NCBI GenBank assembly: GCA_028583405.1
Contig: CM053256.1
Span: 27,562,213-27,626,212 of the forward strand
Reading direction: 5' to 3'
Origin: Pogonophryne albipinna
Taxonomy: Eukaryota > Chordata > Actinopteri > Perciformes > Artedidraconidae
DNA length: 64,000 bases
In this document: piece after piece, positions 63,435-64,000 of the stretch
Layout: the number at the start of each line of letters is the position of its first letter
How positions within the stretch are numbered: the first letter of the stretch is position 1
Made by a program: the position numbers and the translations under genes
Notes under the pieces: generated by a model
Databases searched by the model: none
Told to the model about the DNA's origin: nothing
What the model saw: only the letters and a program-made list of their open reading frames with translations

Positions 63435-64000
63435 ATTTGGGGGTCCTGACGAGTCCTCATCCTACTCAAATTGTAGCCCCAACCTTGCGCCGTTTTCTCA
63501 TTCCTGCCAGACTTTGTGCTAACTCTCAGTCTTTGCCCCTCTCGGCCCTCATTGACTCTGGAGCAGAGGACAGTTTTGTGGACCTGGAACTAGCCAAGCA
63601 GCTGGGTCTCACCTTGGAAACATTACAGGATCCTATGACTGCTTATGCCTTAAACGGTCAAAGGATTTATAAGGTAATACAGCAGACACAACCCGTAACC
63701 CTGATTATTTCTGGTAATCACCGAGAATTAATTCAACTGAAGGTTATTTCCGCCCCAGCTACCCCTTTGGTTCTTGGTTACCCTTGGCTTCGTACCCACA
63801 ATCCACATATTGATTGGGCTGGAGGTAGAATCATTGAATGGAATCAGTTGTGTCACCTTAACTGTTTGCAGTCTGCTGTGCCTCCTGTCTCTGTTCACCC
63901 TATGCCTGCTCCATGTGTCTCAGCTGTCGTAGATGTATCCGGCATTCCTGATGTTTACCGCAACCTGAGTGGGGCCTTCAGCAAAGATAAGGCTCTCTCT
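63417..64000 (+). CDS. Ty3/gypsy pol start: aspartic protease (partial, runs off window)
   Basis: Open in the -1 frame relative to gag, overlapping the last gag codons, and still open at the end of the window. Protease active site LIDSGAEDSF (about 63551), LAKQLGLTLE and LVLGYPWL (flap/fold motifs), then HNPHIDWAGGRIIEW. Reverse transcriptase would follow. No stop or frameshift is seen in this 194-codon part, in contrast with gag. Likely made as a gag-pol fusion. Confidence 0.8.

Overview
The window is nuclear DNA from a bony fish, most likely a ray-finned teleost. The evidence is spliced vertebrate genes with GT-AG introns, very long (TG)n/(CA)n microsatellites, and a fish-type transposon load: Tc1/mariner, hAT, THAP-type DNA elements, EnSpm/CACTA, L2-like LINEs and a Ty3/gypsy retrotransposon. 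All identifications come from reading the sequence; no database search was run.

Two host genes lie on the + strand. The last three coding exons of ascc3 (6929-7135, 14490-14665, 15148-15271) encode the C-terminal end of the ASC-1 complex helicase. The whole coding region of sim1 follows: 11 exons from 20714 to 40401, 2292 nt, 763 codons plus stop, phase-consistent at every junction. It encodes a bHLH-PAS transcription factor. This ascc3-then-sim1 same-strand order matches the arrangement in human.

Layout. 1-6340: nested DNA transposons, including a long-inverted-repeat element with a THAP-domain fragment, interrupted by a hAT-like element that carries a second element. 6929-15271: ascc3 tail; its 7.35-kb intron holds a multi-level nest of mobile elements (8446-14150) and a 226-bp (GT)n tract ending 5 bp before the next exon. 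15272-20000: intergenic, no gene seen. 20010-41900: sim1 with promoter, putative leader exon, coding exons, MITEs in introns and a 3' UTR. 42866-48830: transposon fragments, including a Tc1 copy with a one-base frameshift inserted beside a hAT relic. 48990-52403: a decayed LINE with a 2A-like motif. 52441-54424: LINE ends, a Tc1-type MITE and a microsatellite. 55621-61386: an EnSpm/CACTA-like element with an uninterrupted 784-codon frame and a second, SAM-like gene, itself hit by a Kolobok/T2-type MITE. 61450-64000: 5' part of a Ty3/gypsy element with gag, a candidate -1 frameshift heptamer, and the start of pol, running off the window.

The most interesting signals are: (i) three constitutive splice acceptors (one in ascc3, two in sim1) whose polypyrimidine tracts are replaced by 164-226 bp of (TG)n; (ii) THAP-coding sequence placed in both terminal inverted repeats of a 3.5-kb element; (iii) the intact EnSpm transposase-like frame; (iv) the 2A-like and -1 frameshift recoding motifs in the two retroelements.
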